This document shows positions 17,423-28,665 of a stretch of 64,000 nt of DNA, piece after piece. How positions within the stretch are numbered: the stretch's first letter is position 1; every line of letters starts with the position of its first letter. The notes under the pieces were generated by a model. It was not told the origin of the DNA. It was given only the letters and a program-made list of their open reading frames with translations, and did no database searches. Source of the DNA: Burkholderiaceae bacterium (lineage in GTDB: Bacteria > Pseudomonadota > Gammaproteobacteria > Burkholderiales > Burkholderiaceae_E); contig JAHBZV010000007.1 of assembly GCA_019635275.1 (NCBI GenBank), forward strand, positions 1 to 64,000. The letters are read 5' to 3'. The position numbers were made by a program, and so were the translations under genes.

Positions 17423-18739
17423 CTAACTCGACGCGGAGCGCGAGTCGTCGTCGCTGCCGGACGCGCCGGGCGCAGTGGCGGCGCGGTCGGGCAGCAGCTG
17501 GTCGATGATCGGAAGCAGGTGCTCGCGCTGCGCGTTCGGGCCGTGCAGCAGCGAGGTGGGGCCGTGCAGGAACTTGGCGGTCAGCGCGTGCGCCAGCTGC
17601 TCGACGACCTGCTCGGGAGACTCGCCGCGCGCCAGCGCGCGGCGCGCGCGCTCGAGCTCGGCGTGCCGGATCGCGTCGCCGCGCGCGTGCAGCGACCGGA
17701 TCGCGGGCACCGCCTGTCGCGTGGACATCCACTGCATGAACGCGTCGACGCGCGTCTCGATGATCGCCTCGGCCTGCGCGACGGCCGCCCGCCGGTTCTC
17801 GTGGCCTGCGGCGACCTGCCTGCCCAGGTCGTCGACGGTGTAGAGGAACACGTCGTCGAGGCGGGCAACCTCCGCCTCGATGTCGCGCGGCACTGCCAGG
17901 TCCACCATGAACATCGGCTTGCGCCGGCGCGCGCGCGTCGCTCGCTCGACCATGCCCAGCCCGATGATCGGCAGCGAGCTCGCGGTACAGGACACGACGA
18001 TGTCGAACTCGTCGAGCCGGTCGGACAGTTCGGCCAGCCGAAGGCTCTCGGCGCCGAAGCGCTGCGCGAGCCGGTTCGCGCGATCGATCGTGCGGTTGGC
18101 GACGACGATCGCCTTCGGGTGCTGGGCGGCGAAGTGGGTGGCCGCGAGCTCGATCATCTCGCCGGCCCCGACGAACAGCACGCGCGTCTCGCGGAGGTCT
18201 TCGAAGATGCGCCGCGCCAGCCGTACGGCGGCGGCGGCCATCGACACCGAGTGCGCGCCGATCTCGGTCGTGCTGCGCACTTCCTTGGCGACCGCGAACG
18301 AGCGCTGGAACAGCTGGTGCAGGTGCGAGCCGAGTGCGCCGGCCTCGTGCGCGACGCGCGCGGCCTGCTTCATCTGGCCGAGGATCTGCGGCTCGCCAAG
18401 GACCATCGAATCGAGGCCCGCGGCAACCCGGAATGCATGCCGCACCGCCTCGCCGTTGGGCAGCGCGTACAGGTGCGAATGCAGGCCCGGGCCTTCGAGT
18501 TCGTGGCGGCGGTCGAGCCAGCCGGCGATCGCGACCTGCGCGTCGTGCGGCTGGCGCGTCGCACAGTAGATTTCGGTGCGGTTGCAGGTGGACAGGATCG
18601 CCGACTCCGGGGCGACCGGATGCAGCCGCTCGCGCAGGTCGGCGAGCGCCGCACGCAGCGTCTCGCCCGGGAACGACACGCGCTCGCGCAGCGACAACGG
18701 CGCGGTCTGGTGGTTCAAGCCGAGCGTGAGCAGTTGCAT
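17423..18739 (-). CDS. hemA: Glutamyl-tRNA reductase
   Basis: A 438-residue enzyme that reduces glutamyl-tRNA to glutamate-1-semialdehyde with NADPH, the first committed step of C5-pathway tetrapyrrole synthesis. The nucleophilic cysteine is C52 in [11 protein letters not shown]; the NADPH domain shows [17 protein letters not shown]. The ATG at 18739 begins [14 protein letters not shown], the usual HemA start. A TAATAT box lies 10 nt upstream (18750-18755), so the leader is very short. First gene of hemA-prfA-prmC. Confidence 0.97.
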   Translation of the reverse strand: MQLLTLGLNHQTAPLSLRERVSFPGETLRAALADLRERLHPVAPESAILSTCNRTEIYCATRQPHDAQVAIAGWLDRRHELEGPGLHSHLYALPNGEAVRHAFRVAAGLDSMVLGEPQILGQMKQAARVAHEAGALGSHLHQLFQRSFAVAKEVRSTTEIGAHSVSMAAAAVRLARRIFEDLRETRVLFVGAGEMIELAATHFAAQHPKAIVVANRTIDRANRLAQRFGAESLRLAELSDRLDEFDIVVSCTASSLPIIGLGMVERATRARRRKPMFMVDLAVPRDIEAEVARLDDVFLYTVDDLGRQVAAGHENRRAAVAQAEAIIETRVDAFMQWMSTRQAVPAIRSLHARGDAIRHAELERARRALARGESPEQVVEQLAHALTAKFLHGPTSLLHGPNAQREHLLPIIDQLLPDRAATAPGASGSDDDSRSASS

Positions 18740-18749
18740 AAGGGCTTGA

Positions 18750-18755
18750 ATATTA
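18750..18755 (-). promoter_or_regulatory. -10 box of hemA
   Basis: TAATAT on the minus strand, 10 nt before the hemA ATG. It predicts a leader of about 4 nt. No ribosome site fits in that space. Confidence 0.4.
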
Positions 18756-18806
18756 TCGGATTCTGGCGCCGCTGGCTTGATCGGAGTCACCCCCGCCGCC
18801 TGCCGC

Positions 18807-20330
18807 TCAGGCCGAGTGCGCGCCGAGGAACAGCCGGTAGGCCGGGTGCTGGCTCTCGTCCCGGTGCGGATACCCGAGCGTGGCGAGGAACTCGCGGAAC
18901 TGCTTCTTCTCGCCGGCGGGCACCTGGATGCCGACCAGGATGCGCCCGTAGTCGGCCCCGTGGTTGCGGTAGTGGAAGAGCGAGATGTTCCAGTTCGGGC
19001 TCATGCTGGACAGGAAGCGCATCAGCGCGCCGGGTCGCTCCGGAAACTCGAAGCTGTACAGCAACTCGTTCCTCGCGAGCGCCGAGTGCCCGCCGACCAT
19101 GTGCCGCAGGTGCAGCTTGCCCAGTTCGTCGTCGGTGAGGTTAAGCGTGCGAAATCCCGCGGCCTCGAAGGCGCCGGCGATCTGCTCGGCCTCGCCCGGG
19201 CGCGAGATCTGGATGCCGACGAACACGTGCGCCTGCGCCGGGTCGGCGATCCGGTAGTTGAATTCGGTGACGTTTCTCGGGCCCACCGTTTCGCAGAAGC
19301 GGCGGAAGCTGCCGCGCTCTTCGGGGATGGTCACCGCGAACACCGCCTCGCGCTTCTCGCCGATCTCGGCACGCTCCGAGACGAAGCGCAGCCGGTCGAA
19401 GTTCATGTTCGCCCCGCAGGCCACTGCCACCAGCGTCTCGTCGTGCAGCCGTTCGCGCTCGACCCAGGCCTTCAGCCCGGCGACCGACAGGGCGCCTGCC
19501 GGCTCGAGGATCGACCGGGTGTCCTGGAACACGTCCTTGATCGCTGCGCAGATCGCGTCGGTGTCCACCACCACGATGTCGTCGAGCAGCGCCCGGCACA
19601 GGCGGAAGGTCTCCTCGCCGACCTTCTTCACGGCGGTGCCGTCCGAAAACAGGCCGACGTCGTGCAGCTCGACGCGCCGGCCCGCCTTGATCGAGCGCGC
19701 CATCGCATCGGAGTCGGTGGTCTGCACACCGATCACGCGGATCTCCGGGCGCACCTGCTTGACGTACGCGGCAATTCCGGCCGCAAGGCCGCCGCCCCCG
19801 ATCGCCACGAAGACCGCGTGGATCGGCCCCTGGTGCTGGCGGAGGATCTCCATGCCGATCGTGCCCTGGCCCGCAATCACGTCGGGGTCGTCGAACGGGT
19901 GCACGAAGGTGAGCCCCTCGCGCGCCTGCAGCCCGGAGGCGGCGGCTGCGGCGTCGCTGTAGGACTCGCCGGTGAGCACGACCTCCCCGCCCAGCGCCCG
20001 CACCGCGTCGATCTTGACCTGGGGCGTGGTGACCGGCATCACGATCACGGCGCGGCAGCCGAGCCGGCGCGCGGCCAGCGCCACGCCCTGCGCGTGATTG
20101 CCGGCAGAGGCGGCGATCACGCCGCGCGCCAGCTGCTCCGGCGACAGGCGTGCCATCCGGTTGTACGCGCCGCGCAGCTTGAACGAGAACACCGGCTGCA
20201 TGTCCTCGCGCTTGAGCAGCACGCGATTGGACATCCGGGCCGACAGGATGCCGGCCGTCTCGAGCGGGGTTTCCTGGGCGACGTCGTAGACCTTCGCCGT
20301 GAGGATGCGTTTCAGGTAGTCGATGGACAT
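18807..20330 (-). CDS. ilvA: Threonine ammonia-lyase, biosynthetic
   Basis: A 507-residue PLP enzyme that makes 2-oxobutanoate from threonine for isoleucine synthesis. The PLP lysine is K51 in [22 protein letters not shown] and the IGGGGLAAG phosphate loop follow. Two ACT-like regulatory repeats occupy about 335-505 ([22 protein letters not shown] and [21 protein letters not shown]), so it should be the isoleucine-inhibited long form. A TAGAAT box lies at 20341-20346, 10 nt before the ATG. Confidence 0.96.
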   Translation of the reverse strand: MSIDYLKRILTAKVYDVAQETPLETAGILSARMSNRVLLKREDMQPVFSFKLRGAYNRMARLSPEQLARGVIAASAGNHAQGVALAARRLGCRAVIVMPVTTPQVKIDAVRALGGEVVLTGESYSDAAAAASGLQAREGLTFVHPFDDPDVIAGQGTIGMEILRQHQGPIHAVFVAIGGGGLAAGIAAYVKQVRPEIRVIGVQTTDSDAMARSIKAGRRVELHDVGLFSDGTAVKKVGEETFRLCRALLDDIVVVDTDAICAAIKDVFQDTRSILEPAGALSVAGLKAWVERERLHDETLVAVACGANMNFDRLRFVSERAEIGEKREAVFAVTIPEERGSFRRFCETVGPRNVTEFNYRIADPAQAHVFVGIQISRPGEAEQIAGAFEAAGFRTLNLTDDELGKLHLRHMVGGHSALARNELLYSFEFPERPGALMRFLSSMSPNWNISLFHYRNHGADYGRILVGIQVPAGEKKQFREFLATLGYPHRDESQHPAYRLFLGAHSA

Positions 20331-20340
20331 GGGCCGGCAG

Positions 20341-20346
20341 ATTCTA
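20341..20346 (-). promoter_or_regulatory. -10 box of ilvA
   Basis: TAGAAT on the minus strand, 10 nt before the ilvA ATG, leaving a leader of about 4 nt. Same spacing as hemA. Confidence 0.4.
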
Positions 20347-20441
20347 CCGTTCCGGGCGGGCCGAAGTGCCGACTCCCGCCTGCGGCCAACGCCGCCCCGC
20401 CGCGGCGGCGCCGATCGACTCGCTGATAGACTGCTTGGCCG

Positions 20442-20939
20442 ATGGAAGCCCTGGCCCGGATCCTGCTCGACTGGTTCGCCCTGCCCGAGCACGGGCTGTC
20501 GACGATCTTCGTCGTCGCGTTCGTTTCCGCGACGCTACTGCCGATGGGCTCGGAGCCGGCGGTCTTCGGCTTCGTGAAGCTCAACCCCGATCAGTTCTGG
20601 TTGGCCGTGCTGGTGGCGACCGCCGGCAACACGCTGGGCGGCGTCGTCGACTACTGGCTGGGCCTGGGCGCGCACGAAGCGGTGGCGCGCGGCAAGCGCA
20701 CTGTCCACCTGCGGTGGCTCGAGCGGCTCGGGCCCAGGGCGCTGTTCTTCGCCTGGCTGCCTGCGGTGGGCGATCCGCTGTGCGCAGTCGCGGGCTGGTT
20801 GAAATTGCCGTTCTGGCCGAGTGTCGGCTGGATGGCGGTCGGCAAGTTCCTGCGCTACGTGCTGATGACCGCCGCGCTGATGGGCGTGCCCGATGCGTGG
20901 TGGCACGCAGTGCTGCGGCTGTTCCAGGGGGGCGGATGA
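20442..20939 (+). CDS. YqaA-family small membrane protein (DedA/SNARE-associated type)
   Basis: A 165-residue inner-membrane protein with about four hydrophobic segments. The YqaA pattern is visible in FVSATLLPMGSEPAVFGFV, ATAGNTLGGVVDYWLGL and FFAWLPAVGDPLCAVAGWLKLPFW. DedA-related proteins include lipid transporters, but YqaA function is not established. The ATG at 20442 lies 9 nt after a TAGACT box, again a short leader. It diverges from ilvA. Confidence 0.85.
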   Translation: MEALARILLDWFALPEHGLSTIFVVAFVSATLLPMGSEPAVFGFVKLNPDQFWLAVLVATAGNTLGGVVDYWLGLGAHEAVARGKRTVHLRWLERLGPRALFFAWLPAVGDPLCAVAGWLKLPFWPSVGWMAVGKFLRYVLMTAALMGVPDAWWHAVLRLFQGGG

Positions 20940-20985
20940 ATGGCTCGCCAGCGGCGCCGCGCCGGCTGCCGTGACCCCGCTCCGC

Positions 20986-20991
20986 TAAAAT
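20986..20991 (+). promoter_or_regulatory. -10 box of the large FAD/Fe-S oxidoreductase gene
   Basis: TAAAAT, 10 nt upstream of the ATG at 21002. Predicts a 3-4 nt leader; no ribosome site is possible in that space. Confidence 0.4.
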
Positions 20992-21001
20992 CCCGGATTC
21001 G

Positions 21002-24000
21002 ATGAACGCCTCCCTTCCCGTCACGGCTGCCGGTACCGTTTCCGAACCGGCAGCGCCCGCCGATGCGCAGGCTGCCGGCGCCGTGCGCCTGCGCGAGATC
21101 CCCTACAACTACACGTCGTTCTCCGACCGCGAGATCGTCATCCGCCTGCTCGGTCCCGAAGGCTGGAGCATCGTCGGCGAACTGCGCGCCGAGCGGCGCA
21201 CCGGGCGCTCGGCGCGGATGCTCTACGAGGTGCTGGGCGACATCTGGGTCGTGCGGCGCAATCCTTACCTGCAGGACGACCTGCTCGACAACCCGAAGCG
21301 CAGGCGGCTGCTGGTCCAGGCATTGCATCACCGGCTGGGCGAGATCGAGAAGCGCCGCGCGCTCGACCTGAGCGCGCGCGCCGACGAGGCCGCGGGCGAG
21401 CGCAGTGCACGGGTGAGCCGGCTGCTCGAACTGGCGCGAGCAGCGGTCGCGTCGTTCGAGAGCGAATGCGAGCGCACGTCGGTGCTTCGCGCGCGCGTGC
21501 TGAGGCGCCTGTCGCGGCATACGGCGCGCGACAACATCCGCTTCGACGGCATGAGCCGGGTTTCGCACGTCACCGACGCGACCGACTGGCGCGTCGAGTA
21601 TCCGTTCGTCGTGCTCACGCCCGACAGCGAGTCCGAGATCGCAGCGCTGGTCGCCGCCTGCATTGAGCTGGGCCTGACGATCATCCCGCGCGGCGGCGGC
21701 ACCGGCTACACCGGCGGCGCGATTCCGCTCACGCCGATGTCGGCGGTCATCAACACCGAGAAGCTCGAGCGCCTCGGCGACGTCGAGCGCATCCGGCTGC
21801 CCGGTGTCGATCAAGAGGTGCCGACCATCTTCGCCGAGGCCGGCGTGGTCACGCGGCGCGTGACCGACGCCGCCGACCGGGCAGCGCTGGTCTTCGCGGT
21901 CGATCCGACTTCGCTGGACGCGTCCTGCGTCGGCGGCAACATCGCGATGAACGCAGGCGGCAAGAAGGCGGTGCTGTGGGGCACGGCGCTCGACAACCTC
22001 GCCTGGTGGCGGATGGTCGATCCCGACGGCAACTGGCTCGAGGTCACGCGAGTCGGGCACAACCTGGGCAAGATCCACGAGGCGCCCACCGCCACGTTCG
22101 AGTTGAAGTGGTATGCGCCGAAGCAGCTGGCGAGCGACGGCACGATGCGCGGCGATCCGGTCCGCAGCGAGCGTCTCGACATCGAGGGACGGCGCTTCCG
22201 GAAGGCCGGGCTGGGCAAGGACGTCACCGACAAGTTCCTCGCCGGCCTGCCCGGCGTTCAGAAGGAGGGCTGCGACGGCCTGATCACGTCGGCGCGCTGG
22301 GTGCTGCACCGGATGCCGAAGTTCATCCGGACCGTCTGCCTCGAATTCTTCGGCCAGCCCAAGGACGCCGTGCCGTCGATCGTGGACATCAAGGACTGGC
22401 TCGACACGCGCCCGCACGGGGCGATCCTCGCGGGCCTCGAGCACCTCGACGAGCGCTACCTGCGCGCGGTGGGCTACACGACCAAGTCGCGGCGCGGCGG
22501 CCTGCCCAAGATGGTGCTGATCGGCGACATCGTCGGCGACGACGACGAGGCGGTCGCGCGTGCCGCCTCTGAAGTGGTGCGGCTGGCCAACCGGCGCAGC
22601 GGCGAGGGTTTCGTCGCGGTCTCGGCCGACGCGCGCAAGGCATTCTGGGCCGATCGCGCGCGCACCGCCGCGATCGCGCGCCACACTAACGCGTTCAAGA
22701 TCAACGAGGACGTGGTCATCCCGCTCGCGCGGATGGGCGAGTACACCGACGGCATCGAGCGCATCAACATCGAGCTGTCGACGAAGAACAAGCTGGCCGT
22801 GCTCGACGCACTCGACCGCCTGCTGGCCGACGAGGCGCACCTGCCGCGGCCCGCGGCGGGCCGCGACGAGGCCGCCGACGAGGAGATGACCGCCGAGCGG
22901 CGCCGCCATGCGCTCGAACTGGTTTCGTCGACGCGCCGGCGCTGGCGCCTGCTGCTCGATCGCATCGACGAGCCGCTCGCGCCGCTGCGCGACGCGCTCG
23001 GCGGCGTCGGCCTCGGCCACCTGCGCGGCGCACTCGACGAGCGCCTCGCGCAGGAGCCCGACGCGACGCTGTTCCGCGTGCTGCAGGACCGCACGATCCG
23101 CGTGTCCTGGAAGGCGGAGGTGCGCGCGCCGCTCGAGAAGATCTTCTCGGGACTCGCCTTCGCGCCGCTGCTCGATGCCGTCGACGCGATCCACCGCAAG
23201 GTGCTGCGCGGGCGCGTGTTCGTCGCACTGCACATGCATGCCGGCGACGGCAACGTGCACACGAACATCCCGGTGAACTCCGACGACTACGCGATGCTCA
23301 AGGAGGCCGAGGCCGCGGTGGCGCGCATCATGGCGCTGGCACGCTCGCTCGACGGCGTGATCTCGGGCGAACACGGCATCGGCATCACCAAGCTCGAGTT
23401 CCTGACCAGCGACGAGGTGGCCGATTTCCGCGCCTACAAGCGGCGCATCGACCCGGAGGGGCGATTCAACCGCGGCAAGCTGCTCGACGATCCCGAGCTT
23501 CCGGGAGACCTGCGCAACGCGTACACGCCGAGCTTCGGGCTGATGGGTGCCGAATCGCTGATCCTGCAGCAGTCCGACATCGGCTCGATCGCCGATTCGG
23601 TGCGCAACTGCCTGCGCTGCGGCAAGTGCAAGCCGGTCTGCGCCACGCACGTACCGCGGGCGAACCTGCTCTATTCGCCGCGCAACAAGATCCTCGCGAC
23701 GTCGCTGCTCGTCGAGGCGTTCCTGTACGAGGAGCAGACGCGGCGCGGCGTGTCGATCCGGCACTGGGACGAGTTCTCCGACGTGGCCGACCACTGCACC
23801 GTCTGCCACAAGTGCCTGACGCCGTGCCCGGTCGACATCGACTTCGGCGACGTGTCGATGAACATGCGCAACCTGCTGCGCAAGATGGGCCGCAAGAAGT
23901 TCAATCCCGGCAACGCCGCCGCGATGTTCTTCCTGAATGCCACCGATCCCGACACGATCCGCGCCACGCGCGCGGCGATGGTCGGCATCGGCTATCGCGC

Positions 24001-25075
24001 GCAGCGGCTGGCCGCCGACCTCCTCCGGCGGCTGGCCAGGGAGCAGACGCGCCGGCCGCCGGCGACGGTCGGCAAGGCGCCGCTGAAGGAGCAGGTGATC
24101 CACTTCGTCAACAAGAAGATGCCGGGCAACCTGCCGACGAGGACGGCGCGCGCGCTGCTCGACATCGAGGACCACCGCTACGTGCCGATCATCCGCGATC
24201 CGCAGTCGACGAGCGTCGACGCCGAAGCGGTGTTCTACTTCCCGGGCTGCGGCTCCGAACGACTGTTTTCGCAGGTCGGGCTGGCCACGCAGGCGATGCT
24301 CTGGCACGTCGGCGTGCAGACCGTGCTGCCGCCCGGCTACCTGTGCTGCGGCTATCCGCAGCGCGGCTCGGGCCAGTACGACAAGGCGGAAAAGATCATC
24401 ACCGACAACCGCGTGCTGTTCCACCGCGTGGCCAACACGCTGAACTACCTGGACATCCGGACGGTGGTCGTCAGCTGCGGCACCTGCTACGACCAGCTGC
24501 AGGGGTACCAGTTCGACCGGATCTTCCCGGGCTGCCGGATCGTCGACATCCACGAGTTCCTGATGGAGAAGGGCGTTCGCCTCGACGGCGTGACCGGCGC
24601 GCGCTACATGTACCACGACCCCTGCCACAGTCCGATCAAGGAATACGCGCCGCTGAAGGTCGTCAATGCGCTGATCAACGACTCGCTGAACGGGCGGGTC
24701 GAGAAGAACGACCGCTGTTGCGGCGAGTCCGGCACGCTGGCGGTGTCGCGGCCCGACATCAGCACGCAGGTGCGTTTCCGCAAGGAAGAGGAGATGCGCC
24801 GCGGCGCCGATGCGCTGCGCGCGCTGCCGGTGGTGGCCGCCGCAGGCGACGCCGGGGCTGCGGCTGCGGGCGCGCCGGGCGGCTTTGCGGGGCCGGTGAA
24901 GGTGCTGACCTCGTGCCCGTCGTGCCTGCAGGGCCTGTCGCGTTACGAGGAAGACGCCGGCGTCGAGGCCGACTACGTCGTCGTCGAGCTCGCGCGGCAC
25001 ATCCTGGGCGAGGGCTGGCTGCAGGACTACGTGCGTCGCGCCAACGATGGCGGCATCGAGCGCGTCCTGGTCTGA
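21002..25075 (+). CDS. DUF3683 FAD-linked oxidase / Fe-S / CCG-domain fusion oxidoreductase
   Basis: A 1357-residue D-lactate/glycolate-dehydrogenase-type enzyme. Order: DUF3683 (about 25-120); FAD-binding type-4 domain (about 190-350, with [19 protein letters not shown]); FAD-oxidase C-terminal region (about 690-830, ending [17 protein letters not shown]...[14 protein letters not shown]); two 4Fe-4S motifs near 868 ([11 protein letters not shown]) and 931 ([12 protein letters not shown]); then two CCG domains near 1114 (CCGYP) and 1239 (CCGES). It would oxidise a 2-hydroxyacid and pass electrons through Fe-S to the respiratory chain. The substrate is not determinable here. Such fusions are known in Burkholderiales. 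Confidence 0.9.
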   Translation: MNASLPVTAAGTVSEPAAPADAQAAGAVRLREIPYNYTSFSDREIVIRLLGPEGWSIVGELRAERRTGRSARMLYEVLGDIWVVRRNPYLQDDLLDNPKRRRLLVQALHHRLGEIEKRRALDLSARADEAAGERSARVSRLLELARAAVASFESECERTSVLRARVLRRLSRHTARDNIRFDGMSRVSHVTDATDWRVEYPFVVLTPDSESEIAALVAACIELGLTIIPRGGGTGYTGGAIPLTPMSAVINTEKLERLGDVERIRLPGVDQEVPTIFAEAGVVTRRVTDAADRAALVFAVDPTSLDASCVGGNIAMNAGGKKAVLWGTALDNLAWWRMVDPDGNWLEVTRVGHNLGKIHEAPTATFELKWYAPKQLASDGTMRGDPVRSERLDIEGRRFRKAGLGKDVTDKFLAGLPGVQKEGCDGLITSARWVLHRMPKFIRTVCLEFFGQPKDAVPSIVDIKDWLDTRPHGAILAGLEHLDERYLRAVGYTTKSRRGGLPKMVLIGDIVGDDDEAVARAASEVVRLANRRSGEGFVAVSADARKAFWADRARTAAIARHTNAFKINEDVVIPLARMGEYTDGIERINIELSTKNKLAVLDALDRLLADEAHLPRPAAGRDEAADEEMTAERRRHALELVSSTRRRWRLLLDRIDEPLAPLRDALGGVGLGHLRGALDERLAQEPDATLFRVLQDRTIRVSWKAEVRAPLEKIFSGLAFAPLLDAVDAIHRKVLRGRVFVALHMHAGDGNVHTNIPVNSDDYAMLKEAEAAVARIMALARSLDGVISGEHGIGITKLEFLTSDEVADFRAYKRRIDPEGRFNRGKLLDDPELPGDLRNAYTPSFGLMGAESLILQQSDIGSIADSVRNCLRCGKCKPVCATHVPRANLLYSPRNKILATSLLVEAFLYEEQTRRGVSIRHWDEFSDVADHCTVCHKCLTPCPVDIDFGDVSMNMRNLLRKMGRKKFNPGNAAAMFFLNATDPDTIRATRAAMVGIGYRAQRLAADLLRRLAREQTRRPPATVGKAPLKEQVIHFVNKKMPGNLPTRTARALLDIEDHRYVPIIRDPQSTSVDAEAVFYFPGCGSERLFSQVGLATQAMLWHVGVQTVLPPGYLCCGYPQRGSGQYDKAEKIITDNRVLFHRVANTLNYLDIRTVVVSCGTCYDQLQGYQFDRIFPGCRIVDIHEFLMEKGVRLDGVTGARYMYHDPCHSPIKEYAPLKVVNALINDSLNGRVEKNDRCCGESGTLAVSRPDISTQVRFRKEEEMRRGADALRALPVVAAAGDAGAAAAGAPGGFAGPVKVLTSCPSCLQGLSRYEEDAGVEADYVVVELARHILGEGWLQDYVRRANDGGIERVLV

Positions 25076-25094
25076 CGGCGCGGCACGCCCGACG

Positions 25095-25544
25095 ATGGAC
25101 GACGGCCCGAACCCCGATCGCGGCTGCGCGCTGTGTGCGGCCGACGGCGGCGAGCCGGTCGTGCGCGCGCAGGCGTGGCGGATCGTGCTGGCCGGCGATC
25201 CCGACTACCCGGCCTTCACGCGGGTGATCTGGAACGCGCACGTCGCCGAGATGAGCGAGCTCGGCCGCGCCGATCGCGACGAACTGATGCGCGTGGTGCT
25301 CGCCGTCGAGGAGGTGCAGCGCGCGTCGCTGTCTCCGGACAAGGTCAATCTCGCGAGCTTCGGCAACGTGGTCGCGCATCTTCACTGGCATGTCGTTCCG
25401 CGCTGGCGCGACGACCGCCATTTTCCCGAGCCGGTGTGGGGCCGTCCCGCGAGCGGGCGCGACCCGGCCGTCGAGGCGAGGCGCGCATCGGTGGCAGCGC
25501 GCATCCCTGCGTATCTCGAGGAGCTCAGGCGCCGACTGGGCTGA
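25095..25544 (+). CDS. HIT family protein
   Basis: A 149-residue histidine-triad nucleotide hydrolase or transferase. The triad HLHWHVVPR (HxHxHxx) is intact near residues 97-105, and the N-terminus has a CALC pair that may bind zinc. The protein resembles stand-alone proteobacterial HIT proteins of unknown substrate. It begins 19 bp after the FAD/Fe-S oxidoreductase gene and is probably in its operon. Confidence 0.9.
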   Translation: MDDGPNPDRGCALCAADGGEPVVRAQAWRIVLAGDPDYPAFTRVIWNAHVAEMSELGRADRDELMRVVLAVEEVQRASLSPDKVNLASFGNVVAHLHWHVVPRWRDDRHFPEPVWGRPASGRDPAVEARRASVAARIPAYLEELRRRLG

Positions 25545-25559
25545 TCGGCCGCAGCAGGG

Positions 25560-25589
25560 GGCCGACCGACGGTGCGCCGCCGGTCGGCC
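25560..25589 (+). terminator. Terminator-like hairpin after the HIT gene
   Basis: GGCCGACCG (25560-25568) pairs perfectly with CGGTCGGCC (25581-25589) around a 12-nt loop, 15 bp after the stop codon. No T-run follows. Termination is inferred from position and stem strength. Confidence 0.45.
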
Positions 25590-25693
25590 TGAGCCCACCG
25601 TTCGTCCCGCGGGGCGCCGCGGCGTGCAGCAGTGCCGATCCGGCAGGCGCGCGGCGGCGCACACTGGCACCCTCAGCGATCGAAAAGGCTGCC

Positions 25694-27346
25694 ATGAGCG
25701 TTGGATCGGACCCGGTTCTCGCGCGCGTTCGCGACGCGACTTCCTGCCGGCAGTGGCTCGGCGAGTTGCCCGCCGGGGCGGCCGAACGTCTTTCGGCCAT
25801 CGGCGGGCTGATGGCCCAACTGGCCCGTCCGGGCATCGAGCCCGATCCGCTGTTCGAGGTGCTCGAGCAGGTGCGCATCGAGCAGGTACGCGCGATCGAT
25901 CGCTGGCTCGCGCCGCTGGTCGTCCGCCCGGTGCCCTATGCGGAGTCGGAGTGGGAGCGGCTCGCCAGTGCGTTGTCCAGCCTTCGCGCGAGCCGCGACC
26001 TCTTCAAGCGTGCCTACTCGGCGATGCTGGGCAGGCACGGCGACGACACCCGGTCGATCATCCCCGGCGCGACCAACGCGCTGCGCGTCGCGATGCCGCT
26101 GGCGCGCGCGCTCGATGCGCAGGCGCGCATCGTCTCGCTGCTCCTTCGTCATCGCTGCGCGCCGCTCGCCGCGGATTGGGATGCGCTGTGCGTGCTCGCC
26201 CGGCACATGCGCCGCACGACGTTCCAGGACGAGACGTTGCTCGACGAGGTGCCGCTGGTCAAGCCGATGACGGCCCGCGCACTGTTCGTCTATCCGCTGC
26301 TTCTGCAGGCGGCGGCGCTGCCGTCGCGCGTTCCCGCGGAAAGCGACTTCGCCGACCGGCTCGCCAGCCGGCTCGCCGCCAAGGTCGGGTACCGGATCGA
26401 CCACGGCGCGCCCGAAGACAACCCGTACGGCCCGACTTTCGCGCTCACGCCCGAGCACGCCGTACGATTCGACGCCCACCGCTTGCCCGCGAGCATCGCG
26501 CGCCGGCGCCAGCAGTGGCTCGCGGCGGTGGGCGAATCGCCGTCGCGCAAGTCGATGCCGCTCGCCGAGAGCGCCACGCACGCGCTGCTAGAAGACCTCG
26601 AGCGGCGCTGGACCGGCGCCTCGCTGTTCGTCGCGCCGGGCGCCGCCGGCGCCGACGCCGCGCCGACCGCGCGGCTGCGCTTCGGCCTGCCGCGCATCCA
26701 CGCTGCCGACATGCAGGCGAGGCCGGACGTACGCGCGCAGGAGGGGGCAGCCGATGCGCCGTACGAGTACGGCGGGCGCTGGGAGCAGAACACCATCATG
26801 CGGCTCGCGCTCGGCAGCGACGTCGATCGACGCAATCCGGCGGCACTGGTCATGGCCGAGGGCGAGACGGTCGACCATGTCGAGACGGCCCCGGGCGCGC
26901 GGATATCGTTCGTGCGCCACGGTTCGACGCCGCGCGCCGAGCTCGGCGCGCTGGTGGCGATCGCGCCGGCGACGGGCTTGTCGCTCGCGACGATCGAGTC
27001 GATCGAGCAGATTCCCGAGCCCGACCACTCGCGCTCGAGCGGGCAGCGGATCACGACGCGCTGCTGGCCGGGCAAGCCGGTGCCGGCAGGCGTGAAGATC
27101 GGCGAGGCCCTGTCCTTCATCGACGCCTGGCTGCTGCCGGGCGATGCCGCCGTGGGCGAATTGCCCAGCCTGCTCGTCGCGCCCGGTCGCGCGCACGCCG
27201 GAGCGCGCGCGGTGCTTCGCGAACCCGAGCGCGACGTGCCGATCCGCTTCGCTTCGCTGATCGAGCGGGGGCCGGGCTACGAGCGGCTGTCGCTGCGAAT
27301 CGAAAGCCCGCGACCGTCGAGGGGACCCGCCGGCGAATTCAGCTAA
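25694..27346 (+). CDS. Uncharacterised 550-residue cytosolic protein
   Basis: I do not recognise the family. There is no signal peptide and no obvious membrane span. The first 300 residues are mostly helical and leucine/arginine-rich (LASALSSLRASRDLFKRAYSAML, ALRVAMPLARALDAQARIVSLLLRH). The last 170 are beta-rich (ISFVRHGSTPRAELGALVAIAPATG, GQRITTRCWPGKPVPAG) with a PilZ-like feel but without a convincing RxxxR...DxSxxG motif. The ATG at 25694 is preceded by GGCTGCC. Located between the HIT and DUF971 genes. Codon use is like its core neighbours. Confidence 0.7.
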   Translation: MSVGSDPVLARVRDATSCRQWLGELPAGAAERLSAIGGLMAQLARPGIEPDPLFEVLEQVRIEQVRAIDRWLAPLVVRPVPYAESEWERLASALSSLRASRDLFKRAYSAMLGRHGDDTRSIIPGATNALRVAMPLARALDAQARIVSLLLRHRCAPLAADWDALCVLARHMRRTTFQDETLLDEVPLVKPMTARALFVYPLLLQAAALPSRVPAESDFADRLASRLAAKVGYRIDHGAPEDNPYGPTFALTPEHAVRFDAHRLPASIARRRQQWLAAVGESPSRKSMPLAESATHALLEDLERRWTGASLFVAPGAAGADAAPTARLRFGLPRIHAADMQARPDVRAQEGAADAPYEYGGRWEQNTIMRLALGSDVDRRNPAALVMAEGETVDHVETAPGARISFVRHGSTPRAELGALVAIAPATGLSLATIESIEQIPEPDHSRSSGQRITTRCWPGKPVPAGVKIGEALSFIDAWLLPGDAAVGELPSLLVAPGRAHAGARAVLREPERDVPIRFASLIERGPGYERLSLRIESPRPSRGPAGEFS

Positions 27347-27402
27347 CATCGCGCCTGATGCCGGGCCCTTCCGCCCGGAGCAGATCAGGCTGCGATCCAC
27401 CC

Positions 27403-27819
27403 ATGGCTGGTTCCGATTCCACTGGCGCGTCGCCGACGCGCGTCGTCGTCCATCAGGGCTCGCGCGTCCTCGAGATCGAGTTCTCCGACGGCAAGCTGTT
27501 CCGGCTGCCGTTCGAGTTCCTGCGCGTTCATTCGCCGTCGGCCGAGGTGCGCGGCCACGGCCCCGGCCAGGAGACGCTGCAGACCGGAAAGGCCGACGTC
27601 GGCATCGACTCGGTCGAGTCGGTCGGCCACTACGCAATCCAGCCGCAGTTCAGCGACGGCCACAACACCGGCATCTACGCTTGGGACTACCTGTACTGGC
27701 TGGGCGAGAACCAGGAGCCGCTGTGGCAGCAGTACCTGGCCAGGCTCGAGGCGGCGGGTGCCAGCCGCCACGCGGCCGCGCCGATCCATTCCACCGCCGC
27801 GAAGCGCCCGAAGGGCTGA
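27403..27819 (+). CDS. DUF971 (gamma-butyrobetaine hydroxylase-like N-terminal) protein
   Basis: A 138-residue single DUF971 domain, recognisable from [51 protein letters not shown] and [13 protein letters not shown]. Such stand-alone domains have been linked to Fe-S cluster handling; the role here is unproven. A further in-frame ATG at 27358 lies 9 nt after a TAACAT box and would add 15 residues in a leaderless reading. It precedes ubiE by 16 bp, the standard betaproteobacterial order. Confidence 0.88.
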   Translation: MAGSDSTGASPTRVVVHQGSRVLEIEFSDGKLFRLPFEFLRVHSPSAEVRGHGPGQETLQTGKADVGIDSVESVGHYAIQPQFSDGHNTGIYAWDYLYWLGENQEPLWQQYLARLEAAGASRHAAAPIHSTAAKRPKG

Positions 27820-27835
27820 GTGCACCGGCGCGCCG

Positions 27836-28576
27836 ATGAGCGATCCGCGTACCACCCACTTCGGCTACGAGACCGTCGACGAGGCGTCGAAGGCGGCACG
27901 CGTGGCCGGCGTCTTCCATTCGGTGGCGGCCCGCTACGACCTGATGAACGACCTGATGTCGGCGGGGCTGCACCGCATCTGGAAGGCGTTCACGATCGGG
28001 CAGGCGGCGGTGCGTCCGGGCATGCGCGTGCTCGACGTCGCCGGCGGAACGGGCGACCTCGCACGCGCATTCGCGCGCCGCGTCGGGGCGCAGGGCGAGG
28101 TCTGGCTCACCGACATCAACGGCTCGATGCTCACCGTCGGGCGCGACCGCCTGGTCGACGACGGTTGCCTTCAGCCGGCCGTGCAGTGCGACGCCGAGGC
28201 GCTGCCGTTCCCCGACGGCTACTTCGACCGCGTCACGGTCGCCTTCGGCCTGCGCAACATGACGCACAAGGAGCGCGCGCTGGCCGAGATGCGCCGCGTG
28301 CTCAAGCCGGGAGGTCGCCTGCTGGTGCTCGAGTTCTCGCAGGTGCGTAAGGCACTGGCCCCGCTGTACGACATCTACTCGTTCTCGGTGTTGCCGTGGC
28401 TCGGAAAGCGCGTCGCCGGCGACGAGGCCAGCTATCGATACCTGGCCGAGTCGATCCGGATGCACCCGGACCAGGAAACGCTGAAGACGATGATGGAGGA
28501 GGCGGGCTTCTCGCGCGTGCGCTATTTCAACCTCACCGGCGGCGTCGTCGCGCTGCACGAGGGGTTCAGGCCTTGA
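27836..28576 (+). CDS. ubiE: Ubiquinone/menaquinone C-methyltransferase UbiE
   Basis: A 246-residue SAM-dependent C-methyltransferase of ubiquinone synthesis. Hallmarks: [25 protein letters not shown], motif [44 protein letters not shown] and [15 protein letters not shown]. It lies in the DUF971-ubiE-Tim44-ubiJ group with small gaps. Confidence 0.97.
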   Translation: MSDPRTTHFGYETVDEASKAARVAGVFHSVAARYDLMNDLMSAGLHRIWKAFTIGQAAVRPGMRVLDVAGGTGDLARAFARRVGAQGEVWLTDINGSMLTVGRDRLVDDGCLQPAVQCDAEALPFPDGYFDRVTVAFGLRNMTHKERALAEMRRVLKPGGRLLVLEFSQVRKALAPLYDIYSFSVLPWLGKRVAGDEASYRYLAESIRMHPDQETLKTMMEEAGFSRVRYFNLTGGVVALHEGFRP

Positions 28577-28610
28577 TGGCCTAGCCGCGGGTTTGCCCGT
28601 GTTGGTTTTC

Positions 28611-28625
28611 GGGGTCTTCGACCCC
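28611..28625 (+). terminator. Short GC hairpin between ubiE and the Tim44 gene
   Basis: GGGGTC-TTC-GACCCC-type perfect stem (6 bp, 3-nt loop), 34 bp after the ubiE stop and 41 bp before the Tim44-domain gene. It could attenuate transcription or stabilise the ubiE 3' end; there is no U-tract. Confidence 0.35.
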
Positions 28626-28665
28626 ACTATCGGGTCGTCGGAACGGCCCTGACTGCGGAGTGTCC

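Noticed and set aside
20855-25000. Minus-strand open frame of about 1381 codons opposite the large FAD/Fe-S oxidoreductase gene
   Set aside because: Composition is Arg/His/Ala/Asp-rich with no domain, as expected from the antisense of a GC-rich gene. The plus-strand protein has clear motifs throughout.
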